From Carettochelys insculpta (Eukaryota > Chordata > Testudines > Carettochelyidae): 64,000 nucleotides of DNA. Position 1 is the stretch's first letter. The number at the start of each line of letters is the position of its first letter. Shown here one piece after another: positions 32,849 through 43,053 of the stretch. The position numbers were made by a program, and so were the translations under genes. The notes under the pieces were generated by a model. It worked only from the letters and a program-made list of their open reading frames with translations. It was not told the DNA's origin and made no database searches. The stretch spans positions 6,591,837-6,655,836 of the forward strand of contig NC_134158.1 of NCBI RefSeq assembly GCF_033958435.1. The letters are read 5' to 3'.

Positions 32849-33615
32849 TGGTAACCCTGAGAAACAAAGTACAGATAAAAGATTGACAGTTTGCCTGTTA
32901 GCAAGGGGGCCTCAGGAAATTACCCCAGCTGGCATTGACAGAGCGATGCACCCACACAGCCATCCCAGAAGAGAAATCTCTGCCCTTGCAAAAGAATGTC
33001 CTGTACTCCCAAAATTGCTCATCTCCTGTCTTACAAGTGTAAATTAAGTAAGAATTGCCCTTGTAAAAACTGGCATTGCAAAGACAGACCAGTACGATCT
33101 GACACCATAGATAAGAGAGAATACATGACCCAAGGGGTATAAATATGGACCCAGCAGCACTGAGTGCATTCCCACCAACTACTTGCTGGTCAGGTCAGGT
33201 GATTGCCTCCTGAGGTCTGCAACTGGGGATACCCAACCTCATATTCATCATTCTGTGGAATTGAGTGACCGATCCTGGCTTGGCTATGCAGGTATCGAGA
33301 CGAAAGGAGGGTAAAATGTACCCACATCAAGGTCTCCTCTTGGTGTACACAGTTAAAGAATTAGAGCTCTATCGATTGTTGTATTAAGATGTTGTTGTGT
33401 TCGATTGTAACATATCTTTGTATTGGATTGTAAGTAACTGTTAAAACCTGCACTCTGCTCTCAAAAGAAGTAGACAATAGCCTTTTGTAACAGCACGCTT
33501 ACCACTGTAGTTTAATAAACTTGTAACCAGTTAAGATCTAAGCCTGACTGCTGTCACTCTTTGTCACTGCAACACAGCCAGCACAATCAAAAAAACTTTA
33601 GCCGTTGGGTTACCA
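32849..33615 (+). mobile_element. Solo LTR, endogenous-retrovirus type
   Basis: Starts TGGTAACCC and ends GGGTTACCA (inverted ends). Contains a TATA box (GGTATAAATATGG near 33139) and a polyadenylation signal (TTTAATAAAC near 33512), arranged as in an LTR. No clear target duplication was found and no coding part is attached. Confidence 0.6.
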
Positions 33616-33679
33616 CAGCCTGGCCCTAGGTGAGAGTGCTAAAAGCCTAGCATGGAGTTGTGCTGCTTCCATGGGGCAG

Positions 33680-33955
33680 ACTCCTGGGATGCCCGTCAGC
33701 CAATCCTGGCTGCAGGCTGTGACAGGACACTGTGTCCTAGCAGTTGAAGTCTCGGGTGTGGAAAGGCTCTTAGTGCTACAATTCGGGCACCTGTCAGTCA
33801 GCCCTGGCAGCCTGCTGTGATGGAGCCTGCTCCTCTAGCAGTAAGACTTGGGTGTTTTAGGACCCTGGGGCATCCGTCAGCCTGGCCCAGGCTGCCTGCT
33901 GCGAAGGAGCCCTGCGCTCTAGCAGGTAGACTCAGATGGTAAAAAGGGCATAGTT
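33680..33955 (+). repeat. Diverged tandem repeat, about 85-105-bp unit, three copies
   Basis: GGGxCAxCxGTCAGxC, CAGxCTGxTGxGAxGGA and CTCTAGCAG-AGACT recur three times. It lies directly after the solo LTR. Confidence 0.55.
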
Positions 33956-33959
33956 GGTA

Positions 33960-34494
33960 CCTCACCGCACATTACCCAGCCACCGGATAACGCCGCCTAA
34001 GCGTCGGGGTGCTCATGCACAGAGGCTGCCGAAAGCTTAATGAGAATCAAGCTCTGGGAAGTCTGATTTGATTTGGTTCCCAGGGTGGTGTTCTCTTGAG
34101 TTTGGTAACCAACTTCTTTTCAGTGTATCCAGATTGGTATCTGAGTGGTGCTTTTAGTAGAGTGGCTCTTTAGCCCCCTTCTGCCCTCACAGTGACCCAG
34201 AGCAGCACCCTCCCCTTTCCTGCTTGCTCCCAAGTTCCTTCCAAAGGAATTTCACAGCAGCTGCAACGGCTCAGCGCACGTAGGGTTGTGCCACCAGCTC
34301 AGACAAGGCCACAAGAACACAATGCTCCAATCAAGGGAACTGTTTCTGGCTGCCCTGGTAGGAGGCTGCCCTGTGGGATGTAGGCAGGGGGAGAATCCAC
34401 TGGCTCCATTCACTGTGTGCGATCCAGTGAATCCCTGGTGCCTAGAACCCCAAAGCACAGGATCAGGCCCTCTCCAAGTAGGCTAAGAGCAAGC
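33960..34494. other. No gene recognised
   Basis: Between the solo LTR/tandem repeat and the first gypsy LTR. I looked for a CTLD first exon for the broken lectin and found none. 38531-38968, between the two gypsy elements, is likewise blank. Confidence 0.4.
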
Positions 34495-34499
34495 CAGGC

Positions 34500-34907
34500 T
34501 GTGATGGAGTGGGGGATACCTGTGTGTGTGTGTGTGTGTGAGTGGCTCACAGAGGGTGTGAGGCTCCTGCTGAGGGTAACCCTGTCGACCAGGTAACACC
34601 TTTGGACTGCAGACAGAGGAGGAGGTGGAGCCTGAGGGGTTTGGATTGGAACTGGGAGTTGGGAAGCAGTTAGTCTGGGCTGAGGGAGAGAGAGACAAAG
34701 GAGGGGGCAAGGCCCCGGCTCTGGGGGCCCCTCGGGGCCTCCTCTCCGCAACATGAATTGGACTGGCTATCTCTGCCTGCTGTACTGACTCCTCTGTACG
34801 ATGCTGTGTCCTGTCGGCTTATAAACCCGCTGTTCTCCTGCTAAGTGAGAGACTCTCCTGCCTGCGGACAGGGTGCAGAGCTTGGGGGACCCCAGAACCC
34901 CATCACA
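34500..34907 (+). repeat. 5' LTR of the non-autonomous gypsy element
   Basis: TG...CA LTR of 408 bp containing a (TG)n run at about 34521-34540. The sequence CGGCTTATAAACC may stand for the polyadenylation region, which reads CTAATAAACC in the 3' LTR. Confidence 0.88.
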
Positions 34908-35032
34908 CTGGTGTCAGAAGTGGGATGTTCTGCACCCCGAGGATGGAGCATCCAGCAGTAAGTGACCAGGGCCCTGGAAGAAGTGGGGCCTGTGAGACCC
35001 AGGTGTGCTGCAGGGCAGTGAGGTGCAGTTCC

Positions 35033-35390
35033 CCAAGGCGGAGGGGCCTGCGGCCGAACCCAAGCAACTGCGGTCGTGACCCTCGAGAGGGGGTGTCACA
35101 CCCGAGGAGGGGTTACTCCTGGGAATCTGTTGGAGTCGGTCCCAGAAGGTGGAGGGGCCGAGAGCCCAACCCCCAGGAACAAGTGACCCCTGAGGAGGCT
35201 GACGCCGAATGAGTTCTTCCCAAGACCGTGTGCTCATGGTCCCTGAGAGCGGGTGTCACACTGAAGAAGGGGTTCTGCTGGGAGTCTGTTGGAGTTGGCC
35301 CCAGAGGGCAGAGGGGACTACGGCCTAACCCTGGGCAGCTTGTGACCTGTAAGAAGCCTGGCACACTGAAGGGATTCTTCCAGGAATCGT
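35033..35390 (+). repeat. Leader tandem repeat, about 160-bp unit, in the non-autonomous gypsy element
   Basis: GGGTGTCACAC, GGGGTT, CTGGGAxTCTGTTGGAGT and CCCAGAxGG recur in the same order near 35090-35160 and 35250-35320. Partial flanking copies (GGCGGAGGGGCCTGCGGCC) are also present. Confidence 0.65.
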
Positions 35391-35786
35391 GGGGAGCAGA
35401 GGGCATCAGCCTGAGAGCCTGCAACCACGCTGAGCAACTCCGCTGTGAAGTGGCAGCACCTGGAAACCGAATCGAGATTAAAGGAGCTGGACAAGGCAGC
35501 ATGGATGTGCAGTGGCAGAGCTGAGGGCTGGGGAGAATCCTGCAGAGGTGAGCCCGAATCGGGGCAGGGAACCCTGGACTGCATAGAGCTCTGAACCGAG
35601 TGGCCTGCCAGAGCTCAAGGAGGGAAGGAGCGATTCCAACCCATCATCTACTAGTGGCCAAGACAGACCTGCGAAGAGTTTTCCAGGCCTGGGCCGAGGA
35701 AGGTGCCTGTGTGTCTGTGCAGGAAAGCAGCTTGTCCACTGGGAATGGCAAGTTGTCTGTGAGAGAAGCTGCTTCACCTTCTGTGT

Positions 35787-36851
35787 GTGTGTGTGTGGAG
35801 ACCAGCCGGGGGGCTGGGAGAAAGGAGAGAGTGTCTCCCATTGTCTGTGTTGAACAGCAGCAGCAGCCTGGGGAGAGAGCAGAGCCTGCGTTTAGAAAAG
35901 GTGCCAATGAGGAAACTAGCCCATTGTCTGAGGAAGATTCCCCAGCCTGGGGTGGCTGGAGAAGGATCCACCAGGAAAGAGCATTCCAGGTGTGTCTCTA
36001 AATCCAGCCATGGGGGCTGGAGCAGAGGGAATGGCTCTGGGATGGGCAGTGGTGTCCCTGCTAAGGACACTGGTCCTTGGTGCAAGAAAAGTGCTTCTGC
36101 TTCTGGGGAAGTGAATCTTTTGCCTGAGCCTGTGGGGGCTCGAGATGGAGCCAAGATCCCAGAGCTGGATCTGAGGGCAGCTGAAGCCCAGATGGGAAGT
36201 GGGCCTGCCTCTGTGTCTCTCAGGGGGGATGATGCTTTAACTCGGTCTGATCCAGTTAGTATCATCAGGGAATCCCAGAGACCAGATGATTCTGGTAGTT
36301 GTTCTTTGCCTGATGCTGAGGTGTTACTGGGAGGGGGTGAGAGGGCTCTGTCCTACCAGAGTCATCCTCTCGCCAGGACACAAGAACAGACGGATAATAG
36401 AGTTCCGCTGACTGATGAAGATAAAGGAGCTGGTAGCAGAAGGGAGGAAAGGGACCCTGACCTTCTGTCCGGTGGTACTGGCTGGCTGCCTGGAGGGGGA
36501 TTACATGGGAATCTGCCTGATGGGCCACAAGTGATCCTGGGTGTAGGTGAAACCCAGGAGCTGGTTGTGGCTCAAGGGAGCAGTGCCCCTGTGGAGCCAG
36601 GCAGGGGTGAGTTGTTGTTTGGGGGAGCTCTTGAGGAAGAGAATTTCCCTGAAATGTTTCCTGACCCGTCTGTGGGGACTGCAGAAAATGGGAGTGAGGT
36701 GGAGGAGAGTGAACAGGAAAGGTGCTTGTCTGTAAGCGCCAGAGCAGCCCTTTGCCTGGGGAGAAGTTTGTTTCAGCTCCTGATGGCCAGGACCTGTCTA
36801 AGTGTGAAACCACTGGCTGTGCTCTGCAAGGGTCCAAAGCAGGCAGGGTAA
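35787..36851 (+). pseudogene. Uncharacterised ORF of the non-autonomous gypsy element
   Basis: Open for 354 codons, low-complexity, rich in Gly, Ser, Glu and Pro, with no recognised domain. Stretches such as IPELDLRAAEAQ and SIIRESQRPDDSG look like real, formerly constrained coding sequence. Near 36750 sense appears to pass to another frame (VSAPDGQDLSKCE... to a stop at 36902-36904), which suggests a frameshift. It occupies the place of gag or a gag/pol spacer. I do not recognise its function. Confidence 0.5.
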
Positions 36852-37951
36852 AAGTTTCTCAGGAATTGGAAGTTGATGCAAGTAAAGTGAAAACTATCAG
36901 GTAGTGTGAGCAGCCCTGTGAGAACCAAGTAAAAGAGCTGCACAGTCAGTCTCTGTAGGATGCAGGAGAGGGCCAGCAATTCCCCATCTCCAGATGGTGG
37001 AAACACTTATATTCTTATACTGGACTCCACTTCTGATTCCATGGGGAGGCAGTAGTTGGAGGGGGAAGGACAAAGGAGCTGTGGTCCTGGTGGACCAGTA
37101 AGGGATAAACAGGGATTCCTCCATGTGGATTCTGCATCTGGGACTCACAAAACAACTCTCAGAAAGCAGTTTGGTTTGCAAATTTCCAGACTGGCTGGAA
37201 GGGGCCCGTCTCCCTGAGATCATCAATGGCCCAGCTCTTGTTAGAAGGGAGGGCACAGCCAGAGAGATCAAATTTCCACCCCAGGGGGCAGGAGAGAAGA
37301 CTAGAACTTGATGGTGCTAAGAAAGGCCTCAGCCATTTATCCCCAAAATACCAGATTCTCAAGGATGTTGCACGAAGGTTGTGGTCTACCAAAGAGCAAC
37401 GTAAATGTGCAGTTGCAATGGGTTTGTTCTGTTACTCACACTGACTGCTGTAACCAAGGGGTGCTGTTACCAAAAGCTGTAGAATTGTACCATGTACTGA
37501 AGGTTTGGAAAGAGCCATGTGACATGATGACATTGATGTAGAAGCATGAGTTGTAGGTTGAAGGAGTCTGTAACTCTGAAATGTCACCATTGTTCCCTGT
37601 AACTAGTCTTGCAATCTCTCACATGAGGAGGAACATTCCAAACCTATTGTGTGGCATGGAAGGGGAAACTGAGGCACACAACCATTCTGGTGGTCTGGCT
37701 AAATGCCAAGGGGGGAAAGCATTTGTACCTTCCTTTACTGGACTGTAACTGAATTCCAAACATTGGCTGGAGCAGCTGTATGGACTGGTGGGCAGACAGG
37801 GCAGGGCCTAGACCAGAAAAGAACTATTTGATCTGTTGGTGCTGCAGCATCTGTATGGGCTCTGCCTGCCCGACTTGAGAACGTGGCTGATGGACCAGAG
37901 ACAGAAGCAGGGAGACCGACCAACCTGAGGGAACTAAAGGGACTTGCCCGG

Positions 37952-38110
37952 CTGCATCACATGAAAAGGGCCAATACCAAGCTCCTGAGTTGGAGCCTCC
38001 CCCAGCAGGATTATGACATGGAGGTGGTGCACATCAAGGGGAGCACTGAGGGTGCAGCCGATGCCCAATCACGAGGGGAGGGCCCTGAACTTCCCCAGGT
38101 CACTGGCTGA
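37952..38110 (+). pseudogene. RNase H C-terminal remnant
   Basis: Reads LHHMKRANTKLLSWSL to GPELPQVTG and a stop, closely matching the last 50 residues of RNase H in the neighbouring full element. The AD-LSR motif has decayed to ADAQSR. Only this piece of pol is left. Confidence 0.85.
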
Positions 38111-38145
38111 GTGACCCCGCTCAGTTCGGTCTGGAAGGGGCGGGT

Positions 38146-38525
38146 GTGTGTGTGTGTGTGTGTGTGTGTCAGAGGGTGTGGGGCTCCTGCTGAGGGTAAC
38201 CCTGACAACCAGGTAACACCTTTGGACTGCAGACAAAGGAGGAGGTGGAGCCTGAGGGGTTTGAATTGGAACTGGGAGTTGGGAAGCAGTTAGTCTGGGC
38301 TGGGAGAGAGAGACAAAGGAGGGGGCAAGGCCCCGGCTCTGGGGGCCCCTCGGGGCCTCCTCTCCCCAACATGAATTGGACTGGCTGTCTCTGCCTGCTG
38401 CACTGACTCCTCTGCACGATGCTGTGTCCTGTCGGCTAATAAACCCACTGTTCTCCTGCTAAGTGAGAGACTCTCCTGCCTGCGGACAGGGTGCAGAGCT
38501 TGGGGGACCCCAGAACCCCATCACA
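38146..38525 (+). repeat. 3' LTR of the non-autonomous gypsy element, 5' edge deleted
   Basis: Collinear with the 5' LTR from the (TG)n run onward. The first 20-30 bases and the polypurine junction are missing or replaced by the expanded TG run. Carries CTAATAAACC. Confidence 0.83.
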
Positions 38526-38968
38526 CAGGCCCACAGCCTGGGTTGGGCTGTGGCTCTTGCAGCCAAGCAGTAACTGGCTCTTGGTTCAACCAACCACAGG
38601 CCAGCCTGACTCATGGCCCCTAAGTGGAGCTGCACTGAAGATCTATTCAGGCAGGCTCCCAGAGGAGAGAGAGCCCTGCTCCCCTCTGCATTTACTATCC
38701 CTGGGGGGCGGCTTGTGGCCGCATTAAAGCACCTGACTGCGACAGCTCCTTCCCTCACCAGCCTGCTCCAAGGCACCCTTAGGAGGCTCTGTGTCCCTAC
38801 AGGGGCAATCGTAGCTCTTCAGCTATGCTAGTGGAGCAGAAACTGTTCCAACACACCCCTGCTCACCAACACTGGTGCCCCTTTACACAGACACAGCAGG
38901 TGACCATATGTTCCGGTGTTACCAGGCCAGTCCCTTTTTTCACCTGCCTGGAGAGCATCCTACCCCGA

Positions 38969-39384
38969 TGTAATGGAGTGGGGGGAGCGCATGTGTGAGT
39001 CAGGCTGGATGTCTGAGGCAAGCAGCAGCTCCCAGTGGCTAAGGATGACCCTGGGGCTACAACTGGCAGGTAACACCTCTGCCTGAACAAAGAGCAGGGA
39101 GGAGCTGAGAGGGGTTTGAATCGGGGGCGGCAGTTAGAGGCTAGGAAAAGGGAGAGCTGGAAGGCAGCCAGCCTGAGGAGGGGGAAGCTACACCCCAGAG
39201 GGGCACCCCTCGGGGTCTTCTCCCCAGGACAGGTTGGAAGGACTGTCTCTGGCTGCTATGCTGTTGCTTCTGTGAGAAACTGGACATCTGTTGCCTAATA
39301 AACTTGCTGTTGTACCTGCTGAGTGAGAGTCTCTCCTGCCAGCGGGCGGGGTGCAGTGCAGGGGGACCCCTGAACCCCATCACA
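38969..39384 (+). repeat. 5' LTR of the Gmr1-type gypsy element
   Basis: Starts TGTAATGGAGTGGGG, ends ACCCCATCACA, and contains a polyadenylation signal (CCTAATAAAC). Matches the downstream LTR along its whole length. Confidence 0.92.
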
Positions 39385-39404
39385 CTGGTGTCAGCAGTGG
39401 GATG
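39385..39404 (+). other. Primer-binding site of the gypsy element
   Basis: CTGGTGTCAGCAGTGGGATG lies directly after the LTR. The same site, with one difference, follows the LTR of the neighbouring shorter element. The priming tRNA is not assigned. Confidence 0.7.
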
Positions 39405-39543
39405 CACTGCACCCACGGATGAGCTCCCAGCAGTGGCTGACTGAGCACCAGAGAAGGAAGGAGTCTCACAAGAGCCAGAGGGGGAACAGAGCCATTCCTG
39501 CAGCTGCTGCTGGTGAGTGGATACCCCGGGAGATAGCGGGGAG

Positions 39544-41463
39544 ATGGATTATACCCGACTCCTGAAGGCAGAGCTAGCGGGGCTGTGCAGAGAGAGGGGC
39601 CTGACCGTGGGGAAGGCGACCAAGGCCCAGCTGATTGCACAGCTGGAAGAGAATGACCGATCCGGGGGGGCAGAGCCTGTCCCGGCAGAAAGTGGCCGGT
39701 CAGCCTCAGGAAGCATTTCGGATTCTCCGACAGGAGCAGGGGCTCGACACCGTCAGACAGACGCGGTGCCCGCCAGGTCGCGCTCAGCTAGCGGTGGTCC
39801 ATCGCGGGCAGAGTCCCCCGCCGCAGAGCTGCGACGGCTGGAACTCGAGGGGAAATTAAAGGAACTGGAGCGCCAGGAACGGGAAAGTGAGCGTGAGCGC
39901 CAGGAATGGGAAAGAGAGCATGAGCGTGAGCGCCAGGAACGGGAAAGAGAGCGTGAGCACGAGCGCCAGGAATGAGAGAGAGAGCGTGAGCACGAGTGCC
40001 AGCTACAAGAGAGACAGCGGGAGGAAAGAGAGCGAGAGCGTGAGGAGAGAGAGCGAGAGCGGGAGCATGAGCGAACCATGGCAGAGGCGAGACGCCAAGA
40101 GGCCCCAGCTGCGGTAAGCGGGGAGAGGGCCAGACGGCTCGGGGTGGCCAGTCACTTGGAGACGCGTGTGCTGGCCCAGTGTCAGGACCCAGGGGACATG
40201 GACGAGTTCCTTACCGCCTTTGAGCGAGCCTGTGAGTTGCATGAGGTTCCCCCAGATGAGTGGCTCCGGCACCTCACCCCCTTGCTGGGCCAGAAGGCCG
40301 CAGTGGTGCTCAGCCAGCTGGTGGGGCTGCAGCCTGGGGACTATGAACGGTTCAAACAGGCCCTGCTGCATAAGTTCGGGCTGACTCCGGAGATGTACAA
40401 GAAGAAGTTCCAGGAGGCGCAGAAGAGGCCAGAGGAAACCCATGTAGATACAACCGCCCGCCTGAAGCAATACTACCAGAAGTGGGCGTTCGGAATGGGA
40501 GTCCAGTCCGTGGAGGACCTGATCGAGCTGGCGGTCGTGGAGCGATTCTACGAGATGTGCGCACCTGACCTGAGGGTGTGGCTCGTGGACCGGAAGCCAG
40601 GGGACTCACACGATGCAGGGAAACTGGCAGATGACTTCACAAACAGCCGAGCCAGGTTTGAAAGTGAGCCCCACAAAGAGAGGGAGTCTCGGAGAGAGAG
40701 GGAGTCCCAGAGGGAGAGGGAGTCCTGGAGAAACCGAGAATCTCAGAGAGACCAGTCCCTAACTGTACGACAGAGGGGACCACCTCTTGGGCAAGCCCAG
40801 GAAAGAGGGGCCAGCCACCCACCCCCCAGAGAGCCAAACAGAGCCCGGACAGAGCAGCCGGCCCGAGGGACACAACAAGACCCAGGCTGTTATCGCTGTG
40901 GGCGAAAGGGGCATAGAGCAGCCCAGTGCCCCAGGCTCCCAGACAGGTTGAGCAGGCCGGGGGGTCATGGAGTCAACTGGGTGGGGTCCCAGAAGTCAGA
41001 GGGGCTGGCGGCCAAGGCGGGTGGTGCTGACAATGGGCACTCGGATTGGGCTGAGTCCGCCCCACAGACCAGCTCCTCACGGGGACCAAATGGTCAGAGG
41101 CCAGTTTACAGAGTGGGGGCGGCACTGCCTCTGTGGAGCAAGTGTCTCAAACACCTCGAGGTAGACGGGAAAAAGGTCACGGGGTTCTGGGACACAGGCG
41201 CTGACGTGACGCTGGCCCGACCCGGGGTGGTGGCACCGGGCTGCATGATACCCGATTCCCACCTGACGATAACAGGAATTGATGGGACCCCTTTCAAGGT
41301 GCCCATGGCGAGGGTGCACCTGAAATGGGGGAAGAAGGAAGGCCCCAAGGAAGTGGGCGTGCACAGCCATTTGCCGGCGGATGTACTGATGGGGGCTGAC
41401 CTGGAGAACTGGCAAGGTGAACGCCCTCGTGCCCTGGTCCTGACCCGTAGCCAAAGAAAATGA
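39544..41463 (+). pseudogene. gag-protease region of the gypsy element, interrupted by one stop
   Basis: From the ATG the protein starts with a helix-rich SAP-like stretch (YTRLLKAELAGLCRERG, then KATKAQLIAQLEE). Next come Ser/Arg-rich sequence and a long Glu/Arg coiled-coil repeat (ERERQE units), with an in-frame TGA at 39973-39975 inside the repeat. The capsid part (about 40190-40660) includes an SCAN-like segment (RLKQYYQKW, DLIELAVVERFYEMCAPDLRVWL). A CCHC zinc knuckle (CYRCGRKGHRAAQC, 40888-40929) and an aspartic protease active site (FWDTGAD, 41191-41199) follow. The frame ends at TGA 41461-41463, although the same frame stays open from 41464 to 41754. Gag packages element RNA; the protease cuts the polyprotein. 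Confidence 0.88.
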
Positions 41464-43053
41464 GGGGTGCGCTCCCCAGATTCAGGGGTACAGGCCCAGC
41501 CAAAGTCACAGGGGCCAACCCTGAGAGAAAGGGGGCCCCCAAAAACCAGATCTCGCAGGCCAGGGGTGCTGGAGCCAGGCAGGGATGGGGAAGTAGCATC
41601 CGCTCCTGCCCGAGCGGAAGAATTCCAGGCAGAGCAGCAGACAGACCCCTCCTTGCAGAAGCTGAGGGAACTGGCCAGTCTCAGCCCAGCTCCACAGCTG
41701 GGGGAGGGCTGCAGGGAGAGATTCCTGTGGGAAAAGGGATTCCTGTACCGGGAATAGGCTCCCAGACGCAAAGCGGAGCCATGGAAGGTTCAGAGACAAC
41801 TGGTGGTTCCCCAAAAGTACCGGCGCAGGCTGCTGTACCTAGCCCATGATGTCCCGCTCGCAGGACATCAGGGGATCCACCGCACCAGGAGAAGGTTGTT
41901 ACAGAACTTTTTCTGGCCAGGGATCTTTGCAGCTGTCCATCTGTATTGCCTGTCCTGCGATCCCTGCCAGAGGGTGGGGAAGGCCCGGGACAAGGGGAAA
42001 GCTGCCCTGAGGCCACTGCCCATCATAGAGGAGCCTTTCCAGAAAGTGGCTATAGACATAGTGGGCCCCTTCAGCAAGGCAACGCGTTCGAGGAAGAAAT
42101 ATATTTTGGTAGTGGTAGATTTTGCCACACGATACCCAGAAGCTGTGGCCTTGACTTCTATCGATGCTGACACCGTGGCGGATGCACTGCTGTCCATTTT
42201 CAGCAGAGTGGGGTTCCCCAAGGAGGTCCTCACAGATCAGGGGTCCAACTTCATGTCGGCCCTACTGCAAAGCTTGTGGGACAAGTGTGGGGTCCGGCAC
42301 ACCTGGGCCACAGCCTACCACCCGCAGACCAATGGGCTGGTGGAGAGGTTCAGTGGGACTCTGAAGCAGATGCTGAGAACCTTCATGAATCAATACCCCC
42401 ATGACTGGGACAAGTACTTACCCCACCTGCTGTTTGCATACACGGAGGTGCCCCAGGAATCCACAGGGTTCTCCCCGTTTGAGCTGCTGTACGGAAGGAG
42501 GGTACGGGGACCCTTGGGCTTGCTCAGAGAAGAATGGGAGGGGATGGACTCTCCTGAAGGGGAGTCAGTGGTACAGTATGTACTGACCTTCCGGGAAAAA
42601 CTCACCGAGCTCATGGGCCTGGCCAGGGAGAACCTCTCCATGGCCCGAAGGAAGCAAAAGGTCTGGTATGACCGTAAGGCCAGGGCCCAAGCCTATGACA
42701 CCAGGGATCAAGTGATGGTCCTTGTACCTGTGCGGCGGAACAAGCTGCAAGCAGCCTGGGATGGGCCCTTCAAGGTTGTCAAACAGCTAAATGACGTGAA
42801 TTATGCGGTGGAACTGTTGAACCGGGCCCACAGCCACCAGGTCTATCATGTGAACATGATGAAACCTTACTGGGACAGACAGAACTTGGTGCTAGCCGTG
42901 TGCAGACACTGGGAGGGGCAGGGGGATGATCCCTTGGTGGATTTACTGACAAGGACTGGAGCCGGCTTCTTGCTGGAGTCTATTCCCCTCTCAGACCAGC
43001 TGACCCCTGCCCAGCAGACGGAGATCAGGGAGGTGCTGCATTCGCATCAATAG
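41464..43053 (+). pseudogene. Linker and integrase of the gypsy element
   Basis: After the gag-protease stop the frame continues through a Pro/Arg-rich linker, is cut by TAG at 41755-41757, and then encodes integrase. The HHCC zinc finger is visible (HDVPLAGHQGIHRTRRR...CLSCDPCQ). The catalytic triad is D (VAIDIVGPF, codon 42055), D (LTDQGSNF, codon 42235) and E (NGLVERF, codon 42343). A GPY/F-type C-terminal module (WDGPFKVV) follows. The TAG at 43051-43053 ends the block in the same frame as the downstream reverse transcriptase. Integrase inserts the cDNA. Its position before reverse transcriptase is the unusual feature. Confidence 0.9.

Larger units (their letters stand above)
34500..38525 (+). 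mobile_element. Non-autonomous gypsy-type LTR element related to the Gmr1 copy
   Basis: LTRs related to those of the neighbouring element (same TGTGATGGAGTGGGG start and CCCCATCACA end, different middle) flank about 3.2 kb lacking integrase and most of reverse transcriptase. A 5-bp direct repeat CAGGC (34495-34499 and 38526-38530) marks the insertion. The primer-binding site is CTGGTGTCAGAAGTGGGATG. Near the 3' end a short piece of RNase H survives. It must have relied on enzymes made by relatives. Confidence 0.85.

Noticed and set aside
34521..34541. TG microsatellite as an independent feature
   Set aside because: It lies inside the LTR and recurs at the same place in the 3' LTR (38146-38168), so it belongs to the element.
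36265..36837. 190-codon antisense frame in the non-autonomous gypsy element
   Set aside because: Shadow of the sense-strand ORF.
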